Assembly: GCF_051020985.1 (NCBI RefSeq)
Contig: NC_135001.1
Span: forward strand, 20,205,896 to 20,269,895
DNA length: 64,000 bases
Reading direction: 5' to 3'
From: Nomia melanderi
Taxonomy: Eukaryota > Arthropoda > Insecta > Hymenoptera > Halictidae
The position numbers were made by a program, and so were the translations under genes. Positions 1 through 11,796 of this stretch are shown here, piece after piece. The notes beneath the pieces were generated by a model, which worked only from the letters and a program-made list of their open reading frames with translations, was not told the origin of the DNA and did no database searches. Each line of letters begins with the position of its first letter. The stretch's first letter is position 1.

Positions 1-48
1 TATATTGATTTTCTACATATGTTAATAATGTTCTTTTTTCTAAGAATC

Positions 49-101
49 TAGAATATTCCAAATATATGTGAAGTTAATGCATGGTGATGAATGTTCTAGA
101 A
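49..101 (+). promoter_or_regulatory. Heat-shock-element-like pair upstream of the TATA box
   Basis: Bases 89-101 read GAAtgTTCtaGAA, a perfect three-unit alternating nGAAn/nTTCn array, the binding site of heat shock factor trimers. A second array at 51-58 reads GAAtaTTC, with a degenerate third unit (ATC) at 46-48. The near site ends about 30 bp upstream of the TATA box, a spacing typical of insect heat-shock promoters. Seen directly: the arrays and spacing. Inferred: binding by HSF and heat inducibility. Confidence 0.5.
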
Positions 102-130
102 AGTGTGTGAGTGAGACAAGAGCATCTGAG

Positions 131-167
131 TATATAAATAGTGTGTGCGTTGTTTAATTTAGTTAGT
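131..167 (+). promoter_or_regulatory. TATA box and initiator-like core promoter
   Basis: TATATAAATA at 131-140 is an excellent TATA box. About 30 bp downstream, near 161, lies TTAGTTAGTG, loosely like the arthropod initiator TCAGT. Transcription would run rightward. A possible splice donor, CAG|GTAATG, sits at 254|255, so a transcript starting near 161 could have a first exon of about 95 nt. AATAAA at 208-213 could instead end it. No open frame of convincing coding character follows. Confidence 0.5.
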
Positions 168-255
168 GTTTTATTGTGAGCTGTGATGAAATAATTATAC
201 TGTTTCAAATAAAATTCTCTTTCTCCTACATACATGCAATGATAACACGTGCAGG

Positions 256-1930
256 TAATGATACAGCATTTAACACAGAATTCACTCGTAGAATGTAAAT
301 TATATTATATCTCGAAACGGCCAACTGCCATGCGAGGGTTAAAGGATTATCAATATATAATCTCGGTTCCTTTAGTACCTCTTTTATCATATAATTTATA
401 CACACAACACTTATCCACGTATATCGCACCGGATAGATACACATTCATGCACGGCGACTTGGACAGAAACGTTAGATAATTCAAGACGAATGGATGCATA
501 AGGTTCCAGTAGTATAGGCCAAGCTTGGTCGGACGTATCGTTCCAAACACAGAGGTGGATTATTTATTTCCAGCCGAGCAGGCTTTGTAGGGCACCAAGT
601 ATATTATTACAGTAACTTAAGTAGTGACATATGATGCATAATCTACAACCGTGTCAGTAGCAACGGTCAAGCTCCGATCAGCCGCGTGAAATATGCAGAA
701 CGATACACGCGGATAATTACGCGGCGCTCGAAACGTCCAAGCGAACAATTCGATTCCGCGTGTATCGTTGCCGGTCGAAAAATGATTACTCCAATTTGTC
801 TATCGACCGTTCGAACCACCTCTAGAGCACGTCGAAGGCCCTCGAAGTTGCGAAATCGACGGCTGTTATCATAAGAGCTCGAGCCAGCGTTGCACGAAGC
901 TTTATTACGAGCCTAAAGCTTCCCACGCGATGTATACGTTATCCTGACCGTCGCGGACTACGGAAGCCTTATCAGAGTCTGGTAAACGCAGTCTTTAAAC
1001 CGGATTAAGTGCTCGTACAGACAGTCCGTTAATGTTTAATAATGGCGGTAGGTGTGAATATAATTCCGGGCCGTAAAGCCGATACCGCCGGAGAAAGAAC
1101 GATAACGCGCGGCAATTATCTTCGTGAAACTTGATAACATTACGCCGCCCCCGTTGGCAATATTTAAAGTCCTCTTTATCACCGGCGCGTGTTCGCCTCG
1201 TGTTCGGAAACCGTCGATTCGCTAATCCGCGAACCGAGCCAGATATATTACGCGTATCTTTATTCCGCGTGATACGCGCCGCTCGCCGACTTACGTAATT
1301 GCGAACGTTAATGCGTCCCGTTGTTATTAATGACAGCGGGAGCGGCGCGACCGCGGGCTCCTCTCTATTATTTAAACAAAAACGCCGTCTCGTTAACGGC
1401 GCAGATAGCCCGCCGCGACGTGTTTACATTAATTGCTTGTCAGATGGCAGAGACGCGAACCGCCGGATAAAATTTATGGGAGGAATAAAGCCGGAATACG
1501 GCCGACAAGGCTCGCCGATAAACAACGTTATAAACAATCTGGACTCATTACACGGCCGAGACTACGGCGATCGATTCGCCGGCGAATTTCGAATCTGCCT
1601 ACCTGTATCCGTATTAATACACGGACGCGTAATCCGCGAGATATTAAATGCGAGCTCCCCCGGCCCGAATTTACCGGATTTTCGCCCGCGCTTTCGCGCC
1701 GCGGAAATAATCGGCCGGCGAGAGAGGTCGGAGGAGCGTGTCCCCTGGAACTTATTGTACATTTTTAATCGTCCCGTGATCCCCAGTTTATCCACACATT
1801 GGAAATGTTATTGGAGGCGCAGGAACGATGATAACCGGTTTCGTTTCCCTTTTGTCGAATTCGAAAGTGCGACCGATTCAATATTGAATGCTATGGTATT
1901 GAACGGGGCTACAGAAACGGTGATGGCGTT
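256..1930. other. CpG-rich non-coding stretch
   Basis: No gene recognised. The first 400 bases are mixed in composition, and from about 660 the DNA is CpG-dense. The longest frame of the whole window (1299-1943, 214 codons, + strand) lies here, but another + frame and an antisense frame cover the same bases. The translation has no hydrophobic core pattern or known motif, and its last codons run into a tandem-repeat unit. I treat it as a chance frame. Confidence 0.6.
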
Positions 1931-2252
1931 GCAAAAATTATGACCCGGTGACGATTTTTATTCCGTTCTTTCGTGGAATTTGTAAATGTGATTGGTAAAT
2001 TGGTAATGCTGTGAAATTGAAAAGGGGTGAGAAGTATTGTTGAAAAACGATACATTGATGACAATTTTTATATAGTTTTTCAAATTTAAGTGCAAAAATT
2101 ATGACCCGGTGACGATTTTTATTCTGTCCTTTCGTGGAATTTGTAAATGTGATTGGTAAATTGGTAATGCTGTGAAATTGAAAAAGGATAGAGATGTATT
2201 GTTGAAAAACGATACATTGATAACAATTTTCATATAGTTTTTCAAATTTAAG
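1931..2252. repeat. Tandem duplication, 2 x 161 bp
   Basis: Two head-to-tail copies of a 161-bp AT-rich unit: copy 1 at 1931-2091 and copy 2 at 2092-2252. Both begin GCAAAAATTATGACCCGGTG and end CAAATTTAAG. The copies differ only by scattered substitutions and small changes, so the duplication is recent or homogenised. No inverted termini or coding frame is seen in the unit. Confidence 0.93.
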
Positions 2253-2592
2253 AGTATGAGTGACGAATTTAGAATGCTGCGAATTTGAAGAGAGCTAAAG
2301 AAATTGTAACAATGCTGGAAACATTGAAAAAGTGATTGGTTTGAGGAGTACGCAAAGAACACAGCAGAGATAGTTCGACGTTTTCGATTCCGTGAAATTT
2401 CTTATGCTGTATAGCTTGTTATTTTTCAGAGAGATGCGAAACACTGAAATGAGATAGGAGGGAAGGCCGCGGAGTTGGGGCTGTGCGTTGGAAAATGTTT
2501 ATTCGAAACACCACTTCCAAACAACTTTGTTTATACGGCAGCGCAATTCCTGTTACCGGGTTCTCTTTATTTCTTTCTTCCTATTCCTTCTA

Positions 2593-2612
2593 TCTGTCTG
2601 TCTGTCTGTCTG
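2593..2612 (+). repeat. (TCTG)5 microsatellite
   Basis: Five uninterrupted TCTG units, followed by TCTA and a nearby TATCTATCTG remnant. It lies within a pyrimidine-rich stretch and is probably length-variable between individuals. Confidence 0.9.
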
Positions 2613-2679
2613 TCTATTTATCGGGCCAACTATCTATCTGCCAGCTACTTATACCAACAACGTCGCACACATTTATAAG

Positions 2680-3139
2680 CTATAATGATATTTAAATTAA
2701 TTCTTCCCTGTTCCTCTAGAAACGCCAATTTTCACGAAACAGTACTCAGAATGCGAGTTCATAGCAATTTAACATTAGCACTACTGATCAATTATAGTTA
2801 GTTATTTATCATTTCTTATAAACATTAGAAGAATATAACTATAATGGTATTTAAATTAATCCTTCCCTGTTCCTCTAGAAACGCCAATATTCACGAAACA
2901 GTACTCAGAATGCGAGTTTATTGCAGTTTAACATTAACACTGCTGATCAATTATAGTCATTTATTTATCATTTCTTATAAACATTAGAAGAATGTAACTA
3001 TAATGATATTTAAATTAATTCTTCCCTGTTCCTCTAGAAACGTCAATTTTCACGAAACAATATTCAAAATGTGAGTTCATTGCAGTTTAATCAACTACAG
3101 TTACTTATTTATCATTCCTTATAAACATTAGAGGAGTAC
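2680..3139. repeat. Minisatellite, 3 x 159 bp
   Basis: Three head-to-tail copies start CTATAATG at 2680, 2839 and 2998, a period of exactly 159 bp twice. Each carries the landmark CCCTGTTCCTCTAGAAACG and ends near TATAAACATTAGA. The third copy lacks a short internal stretch (the ACATTAGCACTACTG region) and decays at about 3139. The period is close to that of the 161-bp repeat just upstream, but the sequences are unrelated by eye. Confidence 0.93.
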
Positions 3140-6125
3140 ACTTCCCAAAAATCATAATACATTTTATCCGTGCAAACATACAAATTTATTTTACATCCTC
3201 TCAGAAGAGCATCTTCATGATTTCAACAATTGCAGAATAGAAATTCCCAGGTGGATCACTCTGATTCATTTGGTAGCTATAATTTTAATGAAACAGCAAC
3301 TGCCGCGCTCGAGATTGTTTTCCGCGTTTCAGACGAGCGGATTAACTATTTTCCCCTCGAACGAATACGACCCGAATAAAACATCGCCGACGAGAACGGA
3401 TAATTACGGGTCTCCGGTTGATCGCGAGTGATTGGAACAGCAAAATTTAAATTTCGTACGCGGCACAATATTCCGCGAGCGTCACCCGAGGGACAAGAGG
3501 TCCCGATAAAAAGGCGGCGCTCATACTCACTGACGTTTCCGGTCTCTGGCGGATACGGTTTTATTGTCGAGGCGATGTATCGAATCCTGGCCGGACGCTC
3601 GCATGATGAATTATCAATTTCCATACGGTTGGCCATCGATTGTGATCGCGGATCCGTTTCCGCGGCTGTTTCGATCCGGATCGTTTATTAATTACACCGT
3701 TCCAGCTCGGTGGTAAGCCGCGAACTTCCGAATCTGTCAGACGAATGCGAAATTCGATTCGAGCTGGCAGTGATTATTCATGTATTTTTAATATACTGCT
3801 CGATCTCCGTGAGAAAATTAAGTGTCCGACAAATCAGAGCAATTATATTAATAATTAATTACAATTAAAATAATTCAAATGAACTCGGTACGGTTGTCAT
3901 AAACGCTTAAAATGTCTGACTATAAACAGACCTTTACTACTTAATAGTTTCAAATAAAAAACCATTTTAATCGAATACAAAATGTAACACTTCTAATCAT
4001 AATGAATTACAATTAGGGTAATTTTTAGAAATCTGTAAGATTGTTCAGAAACTTATCAGATAAGATTGCAAACATTTACTAATTAATACTTCAATATTAA
4101 AAACGACTTAAAAATTCACAGGTGATCACGATAAGCTCGCAATGTTTCTTCGCAATTGCCCGGTGCTTTTTTATAATGCGTCTTATCACTCGCACGCGTG
4201 CTCATAATTTCCGCGTAGATTATCCAGGGGCAAAGCCACGGAATAAACTGTTTTGATATTTTTAATTCGCGGAAAGTAATGGCCGGCCAGATTACCGCAG
4301 ATATACCGAGACTCGAGTGTTATTCCAGCAACGGGAGAACGTTCTATGGTGGACACCGTCTCTGAAAGCGCACTTTTGCAGTCTCGCGATCCACCGAACT
4401 CGTTTAAATGCGGCGGCCGCCGAATACGCGGTGGCAGCTTTATAAGTTCCCCGACTGTGACCGCTGCATGGCGGAACTTTTCACATCCGCAGATATTAAA
4501 TGTAATTAAATTTGATTTCCTCTTTATCAGTTTCGCCGGGCAAATATCGAACCGCGCGTCGATTCATCGCGTGATGTTCCTGCAAACTTTGAATCAGGAA
4601 TTTAATATCTCAGGAATATTTTAATAATAATAGTTGTCTCACTTTGTAGACACATCGCCAGTATCAACATAAAATACACTATCCACGTTCTCGCTGTAAT
4701 TTCCATGAAATTGCAATGTCAATTGGTGTTCAATAAACTTCATCATTTATATTAACTTCGCAAGCATGGAAAGTATTTCGAAGCACCGCGGAAGAACACC
4801 GTGTGCTTACAACGGTCAAACGACTCGCCATTCTGGCTGTAAAGATAATTTAATTCCGAATTAAATTTCGCAAGTGTAATTTAATTTCGCAAGAATGTTA
4901 CAGCGACCCACCGCTCACGATATAATTTTCATCGAACGATATTTTCTTTGTTGCGAGAGTCCATTTCGACGAACCAGAAATATTCTCGACCAATATTTCC
5001 GTCGAAATAAATTAGAAAATAATCGCCCATAAGTTGAGCAGTTAACTATGTCACCAGTACATTCGTCACCATAGAACCCAAAGTAATATCAATCCTTTCA
5101 ACAATTATTTATTCTCTCAAAGATCCAAACCTCCTTCATCTCTCCGTAGTTATTTACTTCAACATACATTAAGCTTATTTGTTCCGCATTCGACGCGCGT
5201 GCCCGTCAATGGTTTATTTTCCTCTACAGGAGATCTCGCAACAGAATTCCACTGGCAAACCGTAATTTCACGCGGCAGTAACTCTACCGAATTAAAGCAG
5301 CCGTTCTCCGTGTAAAACGTGGAATTTCCGAGCGAAGAATGAGCCGGCTCCGATTGTTCGACGCGTAGATACCGACGTTTCTTCTGAAACATGAAACGCG
5401 GCCGGCCGGCGACCGTCTCGGTTCAGCTCGCGGAGGCGAAATGAAGCGGCGGCGTCGCGGGACTCGCCGGGATCTTAGAACAAAGTTCCTCCCGCTCCCC
5501 CGCCGCCCTGTCTGGGCCCCAACCCCGCGGTCCATTGTCGATTCCCGGCTGAATGCCGGGCTTAGAGTTTTGAGGCTCGCGTGGACACGGTACACCGCGG
5601 CCAGCTCAACGGATTTCGCCGTGTCGATTCGCGCCGAGCGTCGAGTTTAAGCCGCGACACAATGCGGGACCACTTTGAATCCCGACGTCGGCGAAGTTGG
5701 AAGGGTGGCGAGCACCCTTCAGCTCTCTTTGACGCGAGCAAAACGGTCCGGCGACGCTCGGCGGACGCCGCGAATGAATCTCTCGCTACTCGACGGCGAA
5801 TTGCTCATGATACTCGATTAACCGGGACCACCTTTACGGTAAACTTCGCGACGGTGATGAACACCGAGTCAACCGGAATGTTAACTGGAGGGTCTTAGCC
5901 GCGCTGCGGAAAGTTGGGAACAATTTGTTTCGAGTGGAGCGCGGCATGCTTGATCTGTCGCTGAGTAATATTACCTCGGGTTCAGTTTTCTGCGATAGTA
6001 TTACTCTAACCACTTGGCGTGTTACTCGCTATTGAGCTCGTGTGGCAGTTTATAATTTATAGGAAATGTAAGTTTTCTGTTCTACTTTCAGTGGACGTTT
6101 CATTTGAAAATAATACACTGATAAT
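3140..6125. other. Mixed AT/CpG-rich stretch without a gene
   Basis: No gene recognised. AT-rich DNA at about 3780-4130 and 4620-5160 alternates with CpG-dense blocks at 3300-3720 and 5200-5930. A small local duplication of AATTTCGCAAG is seen near 4864 and 4884. Frames of 69-105 codons in the CpG block overlap one another on both strands and are rich in Arg/Ser/Pro, as chance CpG frames are. Confidence 0.6.
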
Positions 6126-6391
6126 AGTAAAATATATCTTTGCTTTGATCCGTGGGGAATGAATATTCAGTTTTGGTAAATTAATCTAGAAATCTTCATC
6201 ACGAGTGTCACTAAGTAAAATATATCTTTGCTTTGATCCGTGGGGAACGAACAATATTCAGTTTTGGTAAATTAATCTAGAAATCTTCATCATGAGTGTC
6301 ACTAAGTAAAATATATTTTTGCTTTGATCCGTGGGGAATGAATATTCAGTTTTGTTAAATTAATCTAGAAATTTTCACGAGTGTCACTCAT
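6126..6391. repeat. Minisatellite, 3 x about 88-91 bp
   Basis: Three head-to-tail copies start AGTAAAATATAT at 6126, 6214 and 6305. Each contains GCTTTGATCCGTGGGGAA, ATATTCAGTTTTG and TTAATCTAGAAAT, and ends with GAGTGTCACT. The second copy has three extra bases (period 91 rather than 88), and the third is slightly shortened near its end. The array sits alone in an AT-rich island. Confidence 0.94.
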
Positions 6392-9300
6392 TATAGTATG
6401 GCAAGTGGCTAATATTTCTTCTTTCCCTTTGATTGAGGTTTGTTGTATTCATTTCGTACCCTTTTAGTTTGTACTGTATTCAACCGTTTCGCACTTGGAG
6501 TTCTACGGTTGAAAAAGACTCTTTTTACCCGTGCAAACATATTCTTTCACGGTTCTATTCGTTTCTACATGAAACGGACGAGAATAGACTTCACGATGAA
6601 AAGACTGTTTCGCGTAGAACGTGTACTGTGACATAAAGTCCTTTGGTTGTCCGTCCAGGAACGTATCTCAACTACTCGGGAAACTTGACAGCGACAATCC
6701 AGCGCCTGAATATGAGGATACTTTAATAAACGGTTCTCTGAAATCCGGAGCCAGTCAAGAATATTAGTGGTAGAACCTGAATAGAAATTTCTGACCTCGT
6801 AACCTTAAATAATGTCCTCGTAAACGCGTGCACACACACGCTTGCACACGGAACCGCTGAAACTTGACAAGAATTCTCTTGGTCCCCTTCAAGACGGAAT
6901 TTCCCCGGTGGCTCCATATTCCCACTCGATCTCTCGATTAAATCTCTGTTCCAGCGCAGGGCGACGATAGGTTTCCGAGCGCTGCCGGACCCGTCGAACT
7001 TCCAAGTCGCCGCCGCAACGAAATTTAGGGGGGCAAACATTGGACTTGTGCAGCTCCACGGAAGACTGCCCTCGGCGTAGGTGGGGCAAAGGTCATCCGG
7101 TCGCACCGATCATCGGGGCCTGGTTTAAGTTCTGAATTTATAGAGTATCCCCGCAGATTTCCTTGACGTTGCTGTTGATTTTGAAAACCGCGGTGTTTCC
7201 GGGACAACGCTCCGCTCTGCCGCTGACCGCGTCTTAATTCTGTCGTCGATCTTTCCTTCGCACTGGCACATTTGTTCGCGTGTTTGAATTGCAAACGGGA
7301 GCGTTCGAACTACGACCGCCTGATCGTGGCTTTGAGACGATTTAGGAGTTTAATTCTGAGTGAGATGGTTCGATCTTATTTAAATTGACAGGTATCTGTA
7401 TTTTTAATTGTTTCAGTGGTATATTGAATCCTGTGCAGAGATCCTTTTAACTAGGATTCCTATATATTTATCTTTTAATTAAAACTATAATTGCATAACT
7501 GCATAAAATAGTAATTGTATTTTGCTTCACTTCTTGAGTTATCTGTATATTTGAAATACTAATTAAAAGATATTAACACATAGACTAGTATACGTTTCAA
7601 TAAGTTTGAATATTATCAAATTTAATTCAAGTTATAATGAGAATAGTGTTTAAAAAAATGAGAAAGTGTTTGAATCAAGTAGATCTGAGAAATGCAGCAT
7701 GGTTACTGGTTCATGATTCGAACTGTGCTCGCTGCAGAATTATAGTTTACAATTTGTAAGCTGGTAGAAGTAACGTGAATCTTCAGCGAACGGTCGAGCG
7801 TAGAACCTCTAGTCCACTATCATCTATTCGTTCTGCGAAAAATGCTTGAGCTCCCACTAAATTTCTGCGGCAGTGCGGATCTTGCGAGGTCGGAGGCTTC
7901 GTTTGTAATTCTTCTGACGTTAACGCTGGCCATTTCTCCAGGGCCCTTTGTTCCGTGCCGGGTGTGCAACTGCTCGTGTTCGTCTCTTTTGTTCGTACAC
8001 GCGAAACTTGAAAGGGCGGAACGGATTTTCAGCGGTTCATGGTAATTCGAAAGCACTCGATCACGCGTAGACCTCGTCGCGACTGTCCCAAAAACGAGAT
8101 CGTCGTAAAAATTCGAAGGATCAGCGTGCCGTTAATCTGGGAATTCCGTAAACGCAATGACTCTTCGTTTGGACGGCGTTTAATCCGCATCTTTAAAACG
8201 GTAATCGTCACTTGTACCGGCTTCGATAAATATCTACTCTTCGCCAGATGGGACATTAAAAGCGGTTTTAAAACGAAATTAACTATAAAGCCGGCCGTAA
8301 AGCTCGAGCTGCGCGCGATATTACAAATAAAACAGCCGTGACGTGAAACCGCTCGAATGATCCGCGACATCGTGGCCGGGATCACGTATCGTGTATCAAA
8401 CTGTCCGATTAAATTTATTCCAAGTTCGCGCGTGGTATAACGTTCGGTATCTCAATAGTCGTACCCATGAAATCTTCGTTACGGTCGAAGTTATCTCGTC
8501 GCGGGGGATGGAGACTGGTTTGTTCGTGGGCCGTGCAAAAAAAAATTTACTCGCGACGAGCGCATTCGCTCGACGTGACTCCGAGTGGGCGCCCGGGCAA
8601 CGGTTACAACGACGATAGATAAGAAAAAGGCGTATAAAAGGAATTTATGGATTACGGAGCCGATTAACCGCAATTAGATACGTAATCGCGACCGAAAAGT
8701 TGGCGCCCGACGATCCCCGTTGCACCGTGCAATCGACGCGTTTTATCTCGTTCCCGGTGGCCCGCCGGCAGATAAGAAACTTTTCCTGAAAAACTGCGAA
8801 ACTTACTTTTTCCAGCGCGGAGGGCCTGTAGCGAGCGAGTCGAATAAAGCGGACGTTCGCTGGAACTTTCTCCTTACAAATGGCCAACGCTCTCGCCGGG
8901 TCGAATCGCTCCGGTCTTCGGCCGGGAGGGCGGCGGAAAAAGTTTTTGTATTTAAATACGGGAGACGGAAATGCAAACGAGACGATACCCTCTCGAATTA
9001 ATTCTTCGGCCGAACGACTTTTTTTCGGGAAATGGGGGTGAAAACTCGGTCGTCGCGCACCCCTCTCGCGATAGCGCCGCCGTTCCGGAGGTGTCGGCCG
9101 GAGAATCTCGTCTCGAAGTGAATGAGTTTAAGTGAATGATAATTCGCCACGGGAAAAGTGGATAAATTAAACTCCTCTATTAGTAGGCGCTCGGAACTTC
9201 GTGCTCAGATGTTTCGAATGGAATTGCTTTTTCTGAATGTTTCGACCTGTTGACTGTAACATTTGAATTTCGAATGATTATGTAACATTTATTCTTTCAT

Positions 9301-11764
9301 CGTACAAGTAACCTGCAGTGTAAACGATTATTAGTGATTTGGTATCGCAGCCCTTGTGGTTGTTAAGTATTTCATTCGCCAATCTTCCTATTGCAATTGC
9401 ATTCAGACGACTCGAAAGCTCGGAAGTAGTTCGAAGATGGATCGAAAGGTTGAAAATAATATATCTCCAATATTAAAGGCTCCGCGTTCGGTCCTCGAAG
9501 ATCGATAACATCAGACTCAGCTGATCCCGAAGCGGTAAAAGTAGCGTAAGGCGGGATGCGTTCGAATAAGGGACGAAACCACGAATTCCAACGCGGATAC
9601 GGCGCATAAATCTGAATGAAAGATAGAAGACGCGGCTGAAGGATCGGTATTGCCGCGGTGCATTTCCGGTGACAGGCAGCGACGGGGATTTATTCCCCTT
9701 CAAAACGTTCCTTTCACCGATCGGCGAGGAACTAATGGCGAAACGACCCGGCCGGAGGCAAGAATGGAGGTCGGCGCGGTGGACGCGGCTGAAATTGCTC
9801 GCATCCATTCCCACTTTAAATCACTTTCGGTGGATTGCTTATAATTCCTTCGCGCGATAAATTCCTAGAGCGCTGACGGTTTAGTTAACGAGAAAACGAA
9901 CTCGGCCGCGCAACTCGCCGCGGAATTAATAACAGATTGCAGGTTTTCACTTTGTTTCGATCTCGGCCTCCGTCCCCGCTCCTTTTCCTTCCCTCGCGAC
10001 CGTAACGGGCACCGATGCTGGATATTTATCGCGCATTATCAGCTTACGCGGGTCCGGCGAGCTCTCCGACTCATATTTTTCCCGCGACGAGTTAATTACA
10101 AGTTCTGGAACCGGCGCGCTCTTCCATTTCGTTTCGGCGCTCCGACGGTTCGACGAAACTTCGCGAGAACGACTTCCCACCGGTCTCGTTCGCGCCGAAC
10201 GTTCGCGAGCGTGCCCGCCCGCGAGTTTCGTGCGTCGGTCTCGAGCGGACAGAGACAAATCCTGCGAGAGGCAGATTGCAGTGCGCGATACCCGGGCCTG
10301 CCAACAGTTTCCCGGGTGCTCGTGAGTTAATATATTTCTCAGCGTGCCGCGCGGCAAGTTTTTCCTCGTCGTGGCAGCCGACTTCCGAGACAAGTCGCGT
10401 TTCACGCAGCTGCGAGCTCCGTCGGGGATCCCGATGCGCCCCGGGCCCGCTGCTCTCCCGTGATCGCCTTAAATTATTAGAAGCATCGGATCCTCCGTTG
10501 ACGGCTGCCTTCCAATCTTCGGCTATCAGCGTCTCCCATCAATCGCCAGCCGCGTGTAGACTCGGCCGACGCGCGCTATCGATCCTCCGACGAAAGTGTA
10601 TGCGCAGGGACATTAACCTCGTTCGAAATTTGTATGCCGCCTTTTCGTCCCTCGGAACAGCCGCGTTTAAGATACAGCACCGATTCCGGCGACATTCCCC
10701 CCTTATATATGCCGGCAATTTATTCGGTTGAGCCGCGTGTCTGCGGATCGCGGGAACGGCCGACAGAAATTCATTTCTTTCCCCCTCGAAATCGCTAATG
10801 CTCCCTTTGATTCGAGGGGGACGCGTCGTCGCCGCGCGTCCCGCTGCGTGACACTGTTCTTTTTTTAAATTGTTCTCGGTAAATCATTCTTTAGTCGTGG
10901 CTGTCGGTTCAGTGACGTTCCGTTGGCGATGATGGGTGACGTTCGAGTGGCACGAGCGTAGGAACGCCGGCGTTATTAACTGCAGTCACAGGAACGGCGG
11001 TTTCTCTGTAGCTGTTTAATATTCGCGTCTATCAAGCATTCGGAGGAATCAGACGGATGATATATAATTCCAATGTCAATTTGTTACTCGTGCAGTTCTG
11101 TGCTACCTAAAATGGTGTAACGACGGTCCTATCGAATGTTCAACGCATTATTATCAACGTTACACGCGTTATATATACGTTACATTTTACAAATTATTAA
11201 AAATGATTTCTATATTAAACATTACCTATATACTTCCTATGAGTCCTATATTCAATAGATACTATACAGATTATACGAATATTTTGTATACAACAAATAT
11301 CATCTACATATTATGGATTCCATATAATAAATGTTACCCATTCTGGATTCAATGTGTAGACAATAATGAAACGTCACGACGCGTAGTCGCGAAATCCACG
11401 GCAAAGCACGTTTCGCTGCTTATTATTTAAACGTTTTATCGCTCGTGCGAGCGAAGCTTAAGTTCCGAGCAGAGGCTCGCCCGGAAACGCGCGGCGTGTT
11501 CGAATGTCGAGCGATTGTTTCCCCTGGGCAGGATATACGGCGCGCTGTTATCGAGGAACGTGAAATAGCAGGACGAGGTGGGGCGGACTCGTCGTAAAAC
11601 ACGGTGAATTTTTGGTACCGAGCTTTCGAATACAAAAAAGGTTTTGATAAAGCGACATACGGACGCGAGTCGCGCGGTAAATTAACCGCTTCCCGGTCCG
11701 GCCCGGAAAAAATATTTTCGAGCTTGCCACCGTTAATGCATTCAGTTCCCCGGCCAACGAAACA
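6392..11764. other. CpG-rich stretch without a gene
   Basis: No gene, RNA or clear repeat recognised over about 5.4 kb. AT-rich islands lie at about 7370-7700 and 11140-11440; the rest is CpG-rich. Short runs such as A9 at about 8539-8547 and CACACACAC near 6831-6839 are present. Open frames up to 152 codons (9947-10405, minus; 10276-10731, plus) overlap on opposite strands and have Arg/Ser-rich translations without recognisable domains, so I do not call them. Confidence 0.55.
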
Positions 11765-11796
11765 ACGACGACGACGACGACGACAACGACGACGAC
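11765..11796 (+). repeat. (ACG)n microsatellite
   Basis: About eleven ACG/GAC triplets with a single interruption (ACA). This is a simple trinucleotide repeat in CpG-rich DNA. In one frame it gives a run of Arg codons, but no surrounding gene supports it as coding. Confidence 0.9.

Larger units (their letters stand above)
20..230 (+). mobile_element. Probable solo LTR (retrotransposon long terminal repeat)
   Basis: The segment has the order of signals expected of an LTR: upstream enhancer-like elements, TATATAAATA at 131-140, an initiator-like TTAGTTAGTG about 30 bp downstream, AATAAA at 208-213 about 75 bp after the TATA box, and a terminus TACA at 227-230. It can be taken to begin TGTT at 20. 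The 7-mer CTACATA occurs at 13-19 and again at 226-232, and TACAT lies at 14-18 and 231-235, so a target-site duplication is possible but is one base out of register for a flush 5-bp one. No gag, pol or primer-binding site follows, which fits a solo LTR. The short length and TGTT...ACA ends are compatible with the Ty1/copia type, but the superfamily is a guess. The alternative is an ordinary stress-responsive cellular promoter. Confidence 0.45.

Noticed and set aside
1299..1943. Longest open frame in the window (214 codons, + strand)
   Set aside because: Length is near what chance gives in 64 kb of stop-poor DNA. Other-frame and antisense frames overlap, there is no recognisable domain, and the last codons lie in a 161-bp tandem-repeat unit.
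6874..6895. TTGGTCCCCTTCAA, identical to the first 14 nt of miR-133
   Set aside because: The match breaks after 14 nt, and no complementary arm is present upstream or downstream to form a precursor hairpin.
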